From: Pseudo-nitzschia pungens
Taxonomy: Eukaryota; Bacillariophyta; Bacillariophyceae; Bacillariales; Bacillariaceae
DNA: 64,000 nucleotides
Direction of reading: 5' to 3'
Assembly (NCBI GenBank): GCA_037355855.1
Contig: CM074769.1
Span: forward strand, 1,178,001 to 1,242,000
Made by a program: the position numbers and the translations under genes
The notes under the pieces: generated by a model
What the model saw: only the letters and a program-made list of their open reading frames with translations
The model's database searches: none
Told to the model about the DNA's origin: nothing
Part shown: one piece after another, positions 11,821 through 21,092 of the stretch
Position numbering within the stretch: the stretch's first letter is position 1
Layout of the letters: every line of letters begins with the position of its first letter

Positions 11821-13774
11821 TCAGTTAGTATCAAAGAATTCATTGGCCGTGGCAGTGGGGATCAACTCATAAGAGAAAAATCCTTTAGTCTTGCTCATAA
11901 AGGTGTTCAGTATGGTATTAATCTGAACCCTTGTTGTTTGATAGTTGTACAGAAGGGTTGCAAGATGGAGTATGACTTTCCTCTCCCCACGGTATTCTAG
12001 GGACATGTTGTCTTTCAGTCGAGGGAACCCCCCTTGGATCTGTCTCATACCCCACTCAGAGAGTTGTCGACAGCTAGTTGCAGCATTGTTGAGTCTCACG
12101 TCAGTTGGTTTGTCTGGATCTCTCTGTCTGCTTTTGACAAGGAAGTCTTTAGTTTGTCGATGGAAAGCCGAGTCTACCACCACCCTTGCATTGAAGTCAT
12201 CAAACACCTTCTCCATCTTGTCATATAGGCCATAGTGGGATATTGTACTATCGTGCCAGCATCCGGGGCCATTCAATATAGCTCCCCAGATCTTTCCATC
12301 CGGTGCAAATAGAAGTACTGAGTTAATAAAAGTTCCATTAGTCCATCCATTGTAGAATCTGTTCTGTACCAACCAGTTTACTGACTTCTCAAGACCACCG
12401 TACACTAAAAAGGCACCATTTCAGCGTCTGAGGGTGAAATTTCGACGTTAAAGTCTGGTTACAGACTGAGTAATTTAGTATCATCTTTGGTGATTAAAGT
12501 TATTTAAATACGTATATTATTATTATTATTCAAAATTCTTGTCAGAGCTTCCCAGACCACCCCACCAGCACAGCTGTCTACAGAGTACTATCCTAGACCA
12601 TGGCATCGAAAGACGTTCTCTGATTTTCATCCTAGGTGGTTTGTTTTCAACCTCACAATATGGATGATTTCGACCAATTTTGACCCTTTTTTGGTGATTC
12701 GGATGGTCATAGTGATAAAAATAGGATGACATGTGAAGTTTCTTTTGTTTTTTGGGAGCCTTTAGTGACTCGTGCATCATCAAGTGGAACCGATTGGAAC
12801 ATGATCTAATATTTTTATTCATGCCTCGTCTCATTTTTCTGAGTCAAATTTGAGTCATTCTTGTCATAAAGTAACAAAAAACAGTCATTCCCGCACGCCG
12901 GGCGACACTAACAGAATAGCATGATATTTTCGTTCCTGTCTCTTTTCCAACAAAATCACTCTACAACACGGGATACTGCTGAGTGTTTGCCGCACCTCAG
13001 GTCCGAATGGTTCTCGTCACGCTATGAAGACCAGGAAAGAAGGGCATACTCTAGAAAAAAATAGTGAGTAAGAATCTGTAATTTGTGTGAGTCGAGCACC
13101 AATACTCAAGATTTCCGTTTTGCCATTTTTGGCCGTAGAGAGCTATGTTTTTAGTGTACGGTGGTCTCAAAGGGAAGTTTGAGTCCATTGCAAGCGCCCT
13201 AGACCCTGTATTCCCCTAAGACTGGATATTTTGCGGCGAGTGTTTCGATGTAGATCTCGACCTCATCAGCAGTTGGCAACCTGACTTCTGCAAGAGGATG
13301 TGTTTGTAGTACTGAGAGGAGGATCCTATGAGCAAATCTGAGCCATTTGTACATGGGAGTAGCAGTTGCACCAAAAGCCCAGCCTATTCGTCTTGCGGCT
13401 GATCCTCGGGTCTGGAACCAAAACAAGAGGAGACCAAGGCAACCAATTGCGTCGAGTTCCCTTTTTCTTCCTGTCTTCCTCTTCATCTTCCAGATAATTC
13501 CAGTATCGATATTGTAAGTGTAGATGTCGTACACCGACTGAAACAGTTCTAACAACTCGTTGAAGACTTCGTGGTTTACTCCACAGCAGTTTAGAAGCGC
13601 TTGCTTGTTCCCGGATCTAAACATGTAAAGAAAGGGTGAAAGATTGTATCTACGAATTGCAATTTGTGGCGTTCTACGATCTCTGAGCCTTCGATCTTCA
13701 GGGGAAAGGTGTGGACTGTTATATGCTGGACATTCGTTGTAGTAGCGGTAGTAGCAGAATAATTCCAGAGACAT
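11821..13774 (-). pseudogene. PIF/Harbinger DDE transposase (DDE_Tnp_4 type), disrupted
   Basis: The N-terminal part (13774-13199, 191 codons) runs to KYPVLGEYRV and then meets TAG. The next in-frame codons read GACNGLKLPFE, which fits the first catalytic block of Harbinger transposases, normally W-G-A-C-D-G. So the stop probably replaces Trp and Asn replaces the first catalytic Asp. The frame is then split by a 774-bp element at 12393-13166. If that element and one TCAA copy are ignored, the frame continues in phase into EKSVNWLVQNRFYNG. The remaining part (to 11821) holds GPGCWHDST (second Asp) and SEWGMRQIQGGFPRLK (Glu). Ordered blocks, length and partner gene support the family assignment. 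The protein would cut and rejoin transposon ends, but this copy cannot be functional. Confidence 0.85.
12393..13166. mobile_element. Nested 774-bp non-autonomous DNA element inside the Harbinger transposase
   Basis: Both ends carry the 19-bp inverted repeat GACCACCGTACACTAAAAA, and TCAA flanks both sides (12389-12392 and 13167-13170), a 4-bp target duplication. Removing the element with one TCAA restores an uninterrupted transposase reading frame, which confirms the boundaries. The interior is AT-rich and has no recognisable coding region. I cannot assign a superfamily from the ends; the size and lack of genes make it a MITE-like passenger. Confidence 0.88.
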
Positions 13775-14806
13775 GCTGATCCTTGTTGTTGTACTATTTT
13801 TTCATAAAAAAGAGTGGGAAAAATTCTATTGGAGAGCAAAGTACCCCCTGTTGTTGAGGATAGCAAATTTGCAAACATCGACAAAATTTCAAAGAACACA
13901 CGATTGCTGGCACGCTAAAAATTGTCAACAGAGGTGTAGGGAATAAAGAGGGAATTTTTTTTTTTTTCGCAACAGGATTCCAAATTCCAAAATAGGCCTT
14001 GCCCACGCCTGTCCGTCATCCATTTTTAATTTGTGTCTGTTGGGTGCGCCAAAAAGAATGAAGGCATATAATCTAGGATATGATATTACACATATTAGTT
14101 TCGGGAATCGCTCAATACGAAGTAAGATCTTACTACTCGTACTACGGTAAGGTTACTTTGTAACTTACTCAAAATAGTCGGTGCGAGTGCAAGTACAATG
14201 GCAAGTAAGGTTACGAAGTACAAGAAAAAGCACGAACGAGTAACCTTAACGTTACTCTTTCACCCAGTAGGTGGTAGGAGTCGTCCTACGGTACTGGGAG
14301 TACAACAGGTAATAATCATGGTACAAAGTAAGGTTAATCTTACGACGCAATAAGGGTTTAGTGGCTAATTTGACCCGATTTTTATATACAGGTTATGAGC
14401 TAGAGCAACAGCAAAGGCTCGACTGTTTTGTATAACTGTAATCACTCTAACACATCATCTTGGACACTAATTTATACCCAATGACTGAAATGGCAAGGTC
14501 CCGAGCTTTCCAATGATACCCAACATGCCTTATATTGCGCGCCAGGCCTTTTCGTACACCGGGCCACAAAAAAAGGTCAAAAAACTCGAAAAAACAACTC
14601 TATTGCAACAACCCAACAATAGACCTGTCCACACCCCCTATCTCCATAACCAACGCCAGCTTAATTCTGATACTACAGAGGCTCCATCTATAGTATCAGA
14701 GGAAGGAGACCTGCAAGTTTCGAACCAATTGGAGCAACTGCTTGGGAGAAACGGACTGGCGAAAGCAGCAGCAAAATTCTGTCTTTTTTTTCAATCGAAA
14801 AACTCC

Positions 14807-15147
14807 CCGGTCCAAATAACGGCGAAAATTAATATCTCGGTCCCCACTCGATCGATTCCAACCGGACCACTTCGTAACGCTCTATTACATCAAGATAGAC
14901 AAGGCCTCCAATTTGCGGATCGATTGGTGGAGTCGTTTTCGAGAATCGAACTGTACACTGAGCAGACACCCCCTAAAGAAGTACAAGGAAAAACCGGTCC
15001 AACAACGGCGAAAATTAATATCTCCCCCCCCCGGTGGTTAATTCGGACCGGACCACTTCGTACACCTCTATTATATCAAGATAGACAAGGCCTCCAATTT
15101 GCGGATTGATTGGAGGAGTCGTTTTTGAGAAACGGACTGTACACTAA
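14807..15147 (+). repeat. Two imperfect 186-bp subterminal repeats of the pogo-like element
   Basis: The words GGCGAAAATTAATATCT, GACCACTTCGTA and CAAGGCCTCCAATTTGCGGA occur twice at an offset of about 186 bp (14807-14990 and 14994-15147), with further partial similarity to the stretch near 14740 (GAGAAACGGACTG). An ATG-initiated 198-codon frame (14513-15109) runs through both copies, which is why its protein repeats itself. It resembles no family, and I regard it as a by-product of the repeat rather than a gene. Subterminal repeats commonly serve as transposase-binding sites. Confidence 0.6.
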
Positions 15148-15158
15148 CCTAGGCAAAA

Positions 15159-17909
15159 ATGGAAGAAAATAAGGAGACGGAGACTCCCCCCCCCACAAGA
15201 AGGAGTACAGCGCCTGTTGGTTCCTTCAAGAATGGGCACGCGCTACCTGTATGCGAGAGAACTGATGTAACCGCAAGATATCTGGCTACTGTTTACAGGT
15301 TTAATCAGAAATATCGGGTAACTGCGGCCGAAGCAATGAAAATGTTTGGATTCAGTCAACAAGAGTGTGGCAACAGGTCTCTCCAGAAAAGAGTGCTTAG
15401 ACTCCGGACCAAGTACATTAAGGAGGAGACTATTCCAATGTCGATTTCGCTAGCCGTTAAAGCGCCGTCGATTTCTCCTATGGCGTCTGCTGTTGGGTCT
15501 CCACTTGATGTTGATAGTGGAAAGATTTGCTGCCAAAACTGCAAGAGCCAAAACAAAAGTTCAATCACGACAGCTAGCAGCAGCAGTGGCAACAAGAAGA
15601 GGAAAATCGTCGACGACGTCGACGACGTCGACGACCAGCACGACAGTGCTGGCGCCAGCGAGACAGGGAACAAGACAGGGAACAATAAGAAGCCCAGGAG
15701 AAACCATAACCAGTTGATGTATGATTTGAAAATGAAATACAAACAGAGGCAGAAGACAGAAGAGTCATATCTTGCTGCAGAAAAGATCTACAAGGAGCAG
15801 CATGGATCAAAGCATATCTCGCTGGAGGAGGCATGCCGGAGAGTCAACAGAATGAATGGAACTGATATTAAGATGAACACTTTGAAAAGGCGCTTGACTC
15901 AAAAGAACAAAGGCTTGTCTACCAAAGGTCCGGGGAGACCATCAACTATTCCAGAGGAATTAGAGGAGGCGCTTGTTACAGCTATGGAGACTTCCTTTCT
16001 TCTTTGCTCTGCTGGAATGAGAGAGAAACCCACTCGGAAGAAGGCTGTGGATGACTTAAGAGCATGCCTTTCAAGGGGTCCTTGTTCTTTGAAAGATTTC
16101 AATAGTCTTTACAGGCGCTTGCAACCCCGGTTTGCTGATAGCATTGAAGTGACTAAGAGCAACTCACAACTGGAGGAGAGGAGAGCAATGTGGACTACAT
16201 ATAACATGATTAATGAGTGGTTTAGCAACTTAAAATTGCTGTTAATTGAAAAGGGCTTCGCTCGATTGCCTTCGGAGACGGAGAAGTTGAATGGTCACGT
16301 GGGTGAGCTTGTATTTAACGACGGTCAGTTGCACCGTATTCTGAATGTTGACGAGACTGGACTAACGCTTGACGGGACAGGTACTTGCGCAGGGGGACGT
16401 CCAGTAACGGAATATAGTCCACGCAGTTCGACTCTACCGAAGGGAGCATCGAAGGCTTACAAAAGCAGCTCTCGCTGTACGATGATAGGAGGCAGCACCG
16501 CCGCTGGGGATCCTGTTCCAGTACACTTTCAACTGAAGAGCAACGCGGCAAATGAAGAGAGTAGACGAATCTGCCGCAGTTTCACGGATGAACTCAATCG
16601 TGCCGGGACCTGCAACGGGAAATGGGGCTTCACGTCTATCACTGAACGTCCACACACGGCTAATTGCAACGCCAACGCCGGAATGGACAGCAAGGAGTTT
16701 TGTAAGTACGTTCTAACAAGTATTGTTCCATTGTACCCCGACGTAAAACCAGCAAAAGGTAATTGGGTCTTGTTAATCGTCGACTCAGGTCCTGGACGTC
16801 TTGATAAAACGCTCTTGCAAGAACTGACTGTAAAGGGTGTGCTACTATTACCAGGAGTACCAAACACCACTCACGTGACGCAAGTTACTGACTGGAGTTA
16901 CAGTCCCTTCAAAACCGCCTTTCGCAACAACAGGACGAAGCTACATGCAATCCGCTCTTTAGAGCACACGTCGCTGCGCACAAGTGATTATCCAGTATTG
17001 GTGTTCGGGACGGATACGAGATTAGAGTCTGCGTTTGACGCTGGCTTTGCTAAAGCGACGTCGGTATCTTTTTGGGAGAAGGTTGGAATTAGTCCCTTCA
17101 CACGAAACTGTCTCCAAGATCGTAACGTCGTGCACGAGCTGATGATTTTGCCTAACGGAAATATCGACGAAACAAAGGACCCAGCGACGGTGGAACTGCT
17201 GGAGCTCGAACGTCGAAACGCTACGGCGGTCGAAACGCTAATCAATTTTGGATTCGACGGAGACGTCTTTCGTAAGCAAGCACCGCGGAAACAGCTACGA
17301 GTTACGAGACCGGAAGCTACAACGGCATGCGCGATACAGGACGCGATCGCAAAGGCAAATACGGCGGGAAAGAAGTACATCGTTCTTGGTGGTAGGCCGT
17401 ACAACTGTCACGATCAACACATTGCGGACGAAAGAGCGCGTCGCGAAAAAGCAATCGAAGAAATGAAATCCGCAAAGGCAAAAGCGGAGGTATATGCGAA
17501 GAAGGAAACGGACTGCAAAGCGCTAATTCAGTCATGCAGCGGCGATTTTACAAAGCTGCTGGTGACCGATATGAGAAAAATTTACGAGTGGAAGCTCGGG
17601 AAGAAATCTACAGGTCTGAAAAAAGAGGATGTACTGACTGCAATAGTAGCAGTGAAAGATGATCCCCCAGTTGGTGAAGTTCCTTGCTGGACTGAAGGGG
17701 ATGACGCTGTACTGAAGAAATTAGAGCAAGAGGATATTACAATTAAGGAGACAGAGGTGGGAAAGAAGATAGCAGAGAATTATGGAAAGTTTGCAGACCA
17801 AGCGAGAACTATCACAAACGAGGTAATGGAGATTGCCAGAGCACACCTGTCCACAGAGCAAATCGAAACGCTACAGGATATGAAACAGAAGTATCCTTGT
17901 GAGGAGTAG
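15159..17909 (+). CDS. pogo-like (Tc1/mariner superfamily) DDD transposase
   Basis: 916 aa from ATG with no interruption. The first 300 residues are basic and contain two helix-turn-helix-like segments (around RVTAAEAMKMFGFSQQE and HISLEEACRRVNRMNG), each followed by a basic block, as in DNA-binding domains of pogo/CENP-B-type proteins; GPGRPSTIPEE is an AT-hook-like GRP motif. The catalytic domain shows NVDETGL (Asp398), LLIVDSGPG (Asp542) and THVTQVTDWSYSPFK (Asp578), giving a DD35D spacing as in pogo-like enzymes. The C-terminal 200 residues are Lys/Glu-rich and probably coiled coil. It would excise and insert the surrounding element at TA sites in the nucleus. It is the only long gene in the element and ends 284 bp before the right inverted repeat. 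Confidence 0.85.
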   Translation: MEENKETETPPPTRRSTAPVGSFKNGHALPVCERTDVTARYLATVYRFNQKYRVTAAEAMKMFGFSQQECGNRSLQKRVLRLRTKYIKEETIPMSISLAVKAPSISPMASAVGSPLDVDSGKICCQNCKSQNKSSITTASSSSGNKKRKIVDDVDDVDDQHDSAGASETGNKTGNNKKPRRNHNQLMYDLKMKYKQRQKTEESYLAAEKIYKEQHGSKHISLEEACRRVNRMNGTDIKMNTLKRRLTQKNKGLSTKGPGRPSTIPEELEEALVTAMETSFLLCSAGMREKPTRKKAVDDLRACLSRGPCSLKDFNSLYRRLQPRFADSIEVTKSNSQLEERRAMWTTYNMINEWFSNLKLLLIEKGFARLPSETEKLNGHVGELVFNDGQLHRILNVDETGLTLDGTGTCAGGRPVTEYSPRSSTLPKGASKAYKSSSRCTMIGGSTAAGDPVPVHFQLKSNAANEESRRICRSFTDELNRAGTCNGKWGFTSITERPHTANCNANAGMDSKEFCKYVLTSIVPLYPDVKPAKGNWVLLIVDSGPGRLDKTLLQELTVKGVLLLPGVPNTTHVTQVTDWSYSPFKTAFRNNRTKLHAIRSLEHTSLRTSDYPVLVFGTDTRLESAFDAGFAKATSVSFWEKVGISPFTRNCLQDRNVVHELMILPNGNIDETKDPATVELLELERRNATAVETLINFGFDGDVFRKQAPRKQLRVTRPEATTACAIQDAIAKANTAGKKYIVLGGRPYNCHDQHIADERARREKAIEEMKSAKAKAEVYAKKETDCKALIQSCSGDFTKLLVTDMRKIYEWKLGKKSTGLKKEDVLTAIVAVKDDPPVGEVPCWTEGDDAVLKKLEQEDITIKETEVGKKIAENYGKFADQARTITNEVMEIARAHLSTEQIETLQDMKQKYPCEE

Positions 17910-18193
17910 CGCGAGCGCTTGTAGTTTATGTTGTTAGTGGTTTAAAGTGATTTATTTGTTACAGAGAGACATGCCTTTATTATTGTTGCAAATAGAAGAC
18001 CGGAGCAAAAAAAAGTGATCGAAATTTCGTCTCGGAGATTTCGTACCTCTATCGAACGAAATTAGGGTGGGCAGACAGACGCAGAGACATATGTTTGTTT
18101 TTTGGGTATTTAGTTGAAACTTTACCGGCTGACGCACGTGTAGGAAATGTACTATAGTGTACGGTGTCTCGGTAGGGTTAGCCACTAAACCCT

Positions 18194-18792
18194 TACTTAA
18201 AAATTAAGAATCATTGTTTGATGCGCGATTGGTTAGAAACAGCCGGCTAGAGTGGAGGTGGTGAATTTTTGATGTTTAGAGGAATCAAAAATCACAACAC
18301 AAACATCAAACGCAAACCATAATTTTTTATTACGAAGTACGAAGTAAAACCTTACGGTACGCATTAAGGTTTATTCAATAGTATTGTTGTTGAGAAAGGC
18401 ACGAGTACACATAAGTTACTCATAGAACGTTATGTAAGGCGCCTTGGGGCATGGCAAGCTGAACTTCAACTTCACTCTTTACTATTCCGACATCGTACAC
18501 TACCATGACCGAAGACAACTAGAACAAAAACATTTCATCCACACATCGCACATAGACTTCAGATTACAGCACACAAACCTTCGAAGTTACGAAATCATCA
18601 ACAACGAAAGCGCTCTCGAAACTTCCATAACACTGAAATTAGCAGCAACGATAGCAAAAATTACGGTACGTACTTCAAACGATTTTTAAACTTTAACGAC
18701 AGGCGCTGTCCTCAATTTGTTTCCTCTCCACTCACCTAGGCACACTCTCGATTGATAGGGGCGAAATTTGAGCCGCAAGATATTATCACACG
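18194..18792. other. Intergenic spacer, no supported gene
   Basis: The spacer contains TACGAAGTACGAAGTA words near 18330 and a short plus-strand frame (18444-18689) without recognisable features. It presumably includes the promoter of the gene at 18793. Confidence 0.5.
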
Positions 18793-19512
18793 ATGACAAT
18801 TAAGACACCATCGTCAAAGTCCAGGGGTCATACGAGCATTGCCGATAATGGGGTGTATCCTATCGAAAGCAACCGACGGAGTCAAAACATACCCCTTCCG
18901 ACTTCTCACATGCATCGGACACAGTCCGAAGTACAGCTCTGCGAGGACATGGAAACAGCGGAACAAAGAGACTTGAATATGTTCTATCGTCTGGTAAACG
19001 GCATCCGTGATCGGCAAATGAACCTGATCCGAGAAAACGAGTCGTCAACCGCTGCAGCTGCATTCTACGACCCAGCTCACACACTCACCGAGGCTGAACG
19101 CAGTCTCGCACACATCATTCACACCCGAAACGCTCCATTGGATAGAAAAAGTGGCAGAAGCAACACTAGAAGAACCACTTCGAACAATTTTGAAAGCAAT
19201 AGCAATCTGAGTCTGAATTCGGGAGTACCAATCCTCGAGGAAAGATCATCGAAAGAGGACGACAACGAATGGTCTCTCGTCGGTTTCGATATCTCATCAA
19301 ATCTTTCCCTGGATCGACGGCAGCACGATATCTATCACCACCAATGCCAAACCCTATACCAACGTCAACATCACCCCGCAATGTATCTAGACTCTTCTGT
19401 TGGTGGTGCTACCCTGGAATATTCTACCACAACTCTGAATTCAACCACGCTTCACTCGTCACAATCCTCAGGAAATATCGTTGACGAGGGAATGTTTGAT
19501 TTCGAGTTATAA
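18793..19512 (+). CDS. Small diatom-type protein of unknown function
   Basis: 239 aa, single exon, ATG start. The recognisable core is HRTQSEVQLCEDMETAEQRD followed by LNMFYRLVNGIRDRQ (about residues 40-78), a pattern (SE-x-Q-L, acidic helix, Arg-Asp, aromatic, V-x-GI) that I recall from many small diatom proteins of unknown role. The rest is Ser/Thr/Asn-rich and likely disordered, with a His/Gln-rich patch (HHQCQTLYQRQHH) near residue 185 and an acidic C-terminus (DEGMFDFEL). There are no membrane segments or signal peptide. Function cannot be inferred; the helical core may be a protein-binding module. Confidence 0.65.
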   Translation: MTIKTPSSKSRGHTSIADNGVYPIESNRRSQNIPLPTSHMHRTQSEVQLCEDMETAEQRDLNMFYRLVNGIRDRQMNLIRENESSTAAAAFYDPAHTLTEAERSLAHIIHTRNAPLDRKSGRSNTRRTTSNNFESNSNLSLNSGVPILEERSSKEDDNEWSLVGFDISSNLSLDRRQHDIYHHQCQTLYQRQHHPAMYLDSSVGGATLEYSTTTLNSTTLHSSQSSGNIVDEGMFDFEL

Positions 19513-21092
19513 CCGAAGTAGGAACAGTGGAATCATTATCAATGACTGGATCACTTTAGGGAATCCCTCACGAGACAGAAATTAACAACGAAAAAAAAAA
19601 AGAACATAAACATAAATCACGACAACAACAAGCTATGCATGGGCTACACAGCTCACTTCGATGGCCAATCATCAATCGACAACACATATAAAGCACGCTA
19701 CGCTATTTTGAACACGAAGAATCAATAAATCACACAAAACGACAGCTATTTTGTATCCCAATGACTATCGGTGCGCCAAAAAACCCGTGGTTTTTCAACA
19801 TGGATACAGCCTCATTTAAACTCATACCACCTTGAAGAAAAGGGGATTGAGCTATCAAAATAATATTTTAAAACAAACATTTTTCTAGCAATGGAACTTT
19901 TCGTACTATAATTAGACGCAATATGTTATTGTCAACCAAGTTGTATCACTCTGTTATTCATTTCCCCCAGCGTTTCCAATGTCCAGTAGCAGGAATGGGC
20001 AGCGACCCTTACCATCCATGCGACGGATTAAAATGCGTTCCGGAGATAATCTGGTTTTCTTCCGTACAGGGAACGGAACCATAGCGCTACTCCAAGGTCA
20101 TTGTCATTACACAAGATCGTTACAGAGGTGTAAAAAGACAATTTAGCTTCTTTATCGTTCTTCTTATGGGGAGTTCAGTAGCGGAAGGGACTGCCATCCA
20201 AATGAATAACCATAGCAGATTGTTCTGGCAGTTTGTAGGCATGAAATCGACACTTATTCCAAGAGATCTTTGAAACGTGCAATAGTGACCGTAGGATTGG
20301 ATGTCTTAACATCGTTCCTTGACACTGCTCAAAAAATTCCGTTCCTTTGCTTCTATTTCTGATGACACCGGATGACACCTACTATTTCTCCTTCAACCTA
20401 CCGTAAGGTTACTCCTAACTTACTCCAAATATGATACATGTAATCTTACTGTTTTTTATCGATTCGGTTTTTTCCGTTATTTCGTGACGTGTCCAGTTCG
20501 TAATCGGACTCATTCGACTTCATCAATCAACCGTGACTGATTTTGATTTTTGAGATTGAGATTGAGATTGAGATTCATTCCTCTCATTAAAATTCGATCA
20601 CTTGGACCCACCCAAAGAAGTAAGGTAACCTTACCGTAAGTTACAGTAACCTTAATTACCGGTAGTAGTAATTCGTGATTTTTATTGTATTCCTATGTTT
20701 CATACGAACAGGTTGCAGTAAAGGGTACGAGTACGGGTAGGTTAGGTATTTATCGTACATATTTATCGTACATACCGAAGTAATTCTAGTATTTTTCGAA
20801 CACCGATGGGAAACTCCGAAAAAACAACGAAACAGTGAACAATGCGAGGGTCGACAACACGACAGAAGACCAAAAAATCATGAGGCATCCCGTATTCCGC
20901 AGATGAAACAAGGCATCTCCAAAAAACGGCGTACGGCGATCGATACAACATTCACTTCAGCGAACTTCTCATCTGTAATTGACTGCAGTGTCACCTAATC
21001 AACCCTAAATCTTGTAGTAATAAATATACTGCTACTGTAGCCCAACAACCCAGAAACACAAAACAACGCCGAGAAGAACAACATAACCAACC
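19513..21092. other. Intergenic region, no supported gene
   Basis: It holds the 3' end of the preceding gene, an A-rich stretch near 19590, four tandem TGAGAT-type hexamers (20551-20575) and GTAAGGTTAC-type words at 20400 and 20620-20660. Short open frames on the minus strand have no support. Confidence 0.5.
20551..20575. repeat. (GAGATT)n microsatellite
   Basis: Four consecutive copies of a GAGATT hexamer in non-coding DNA. Confidence 0.9.

Larger units (their letters stand above)
10250..14113. mobile_element. PIF/Harbinger-type DNA transposon (3.86 kb), inactive copy
   Basis: The ends are inverted copies beginning GAGCGATTCCCGAAACTAAT, and the element is flanked on both sides by AAT (10247-10249 and 14114-14116), a 3-bp target duplication as expected for this superfamily. 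Inside are the two genes typical of Harbinger elements, transcribed towards each other: a DUF6818/Myb-SANT-like protein (plus) and a DDE transposase (minus). The transposase is broken by a stop codon, a probable catalytic substitution and a nested insertion. Related terminal sequences form the non-autonomous element at 36194-36997, so this family has been mobile in the genome. Confidence 0.88.
14353..18193. mobile_element. pogo/Tc1-mariner-like DNA transposon (3.84 kb), apparently intact
   Basis: The inverted ends read AGGGTTTAGTGGCTAA (left, 14353) and its complement (right, ending 18193). Each is bordered by TA (14351-14352 and 18194-18195), the target duplication of Tc1/mariner elements. 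The single long gene inside (15159-17909) encodes a DDD transposase with no internal stop. Between the left end and the gene lies a subterminal region with two 186-bp repeats. The nearly perfect ends, the TA duplication and the open transposase suggest recent activity. Confidence 0.88.

Noticed and set aside
14513..15109. 198-codon frame upstream of the pogo-like transposase
   Set aside because: Its internal duplication mirrors the 186-bp DNA repeat and no family matches; treated as subterminal repeat DNA.
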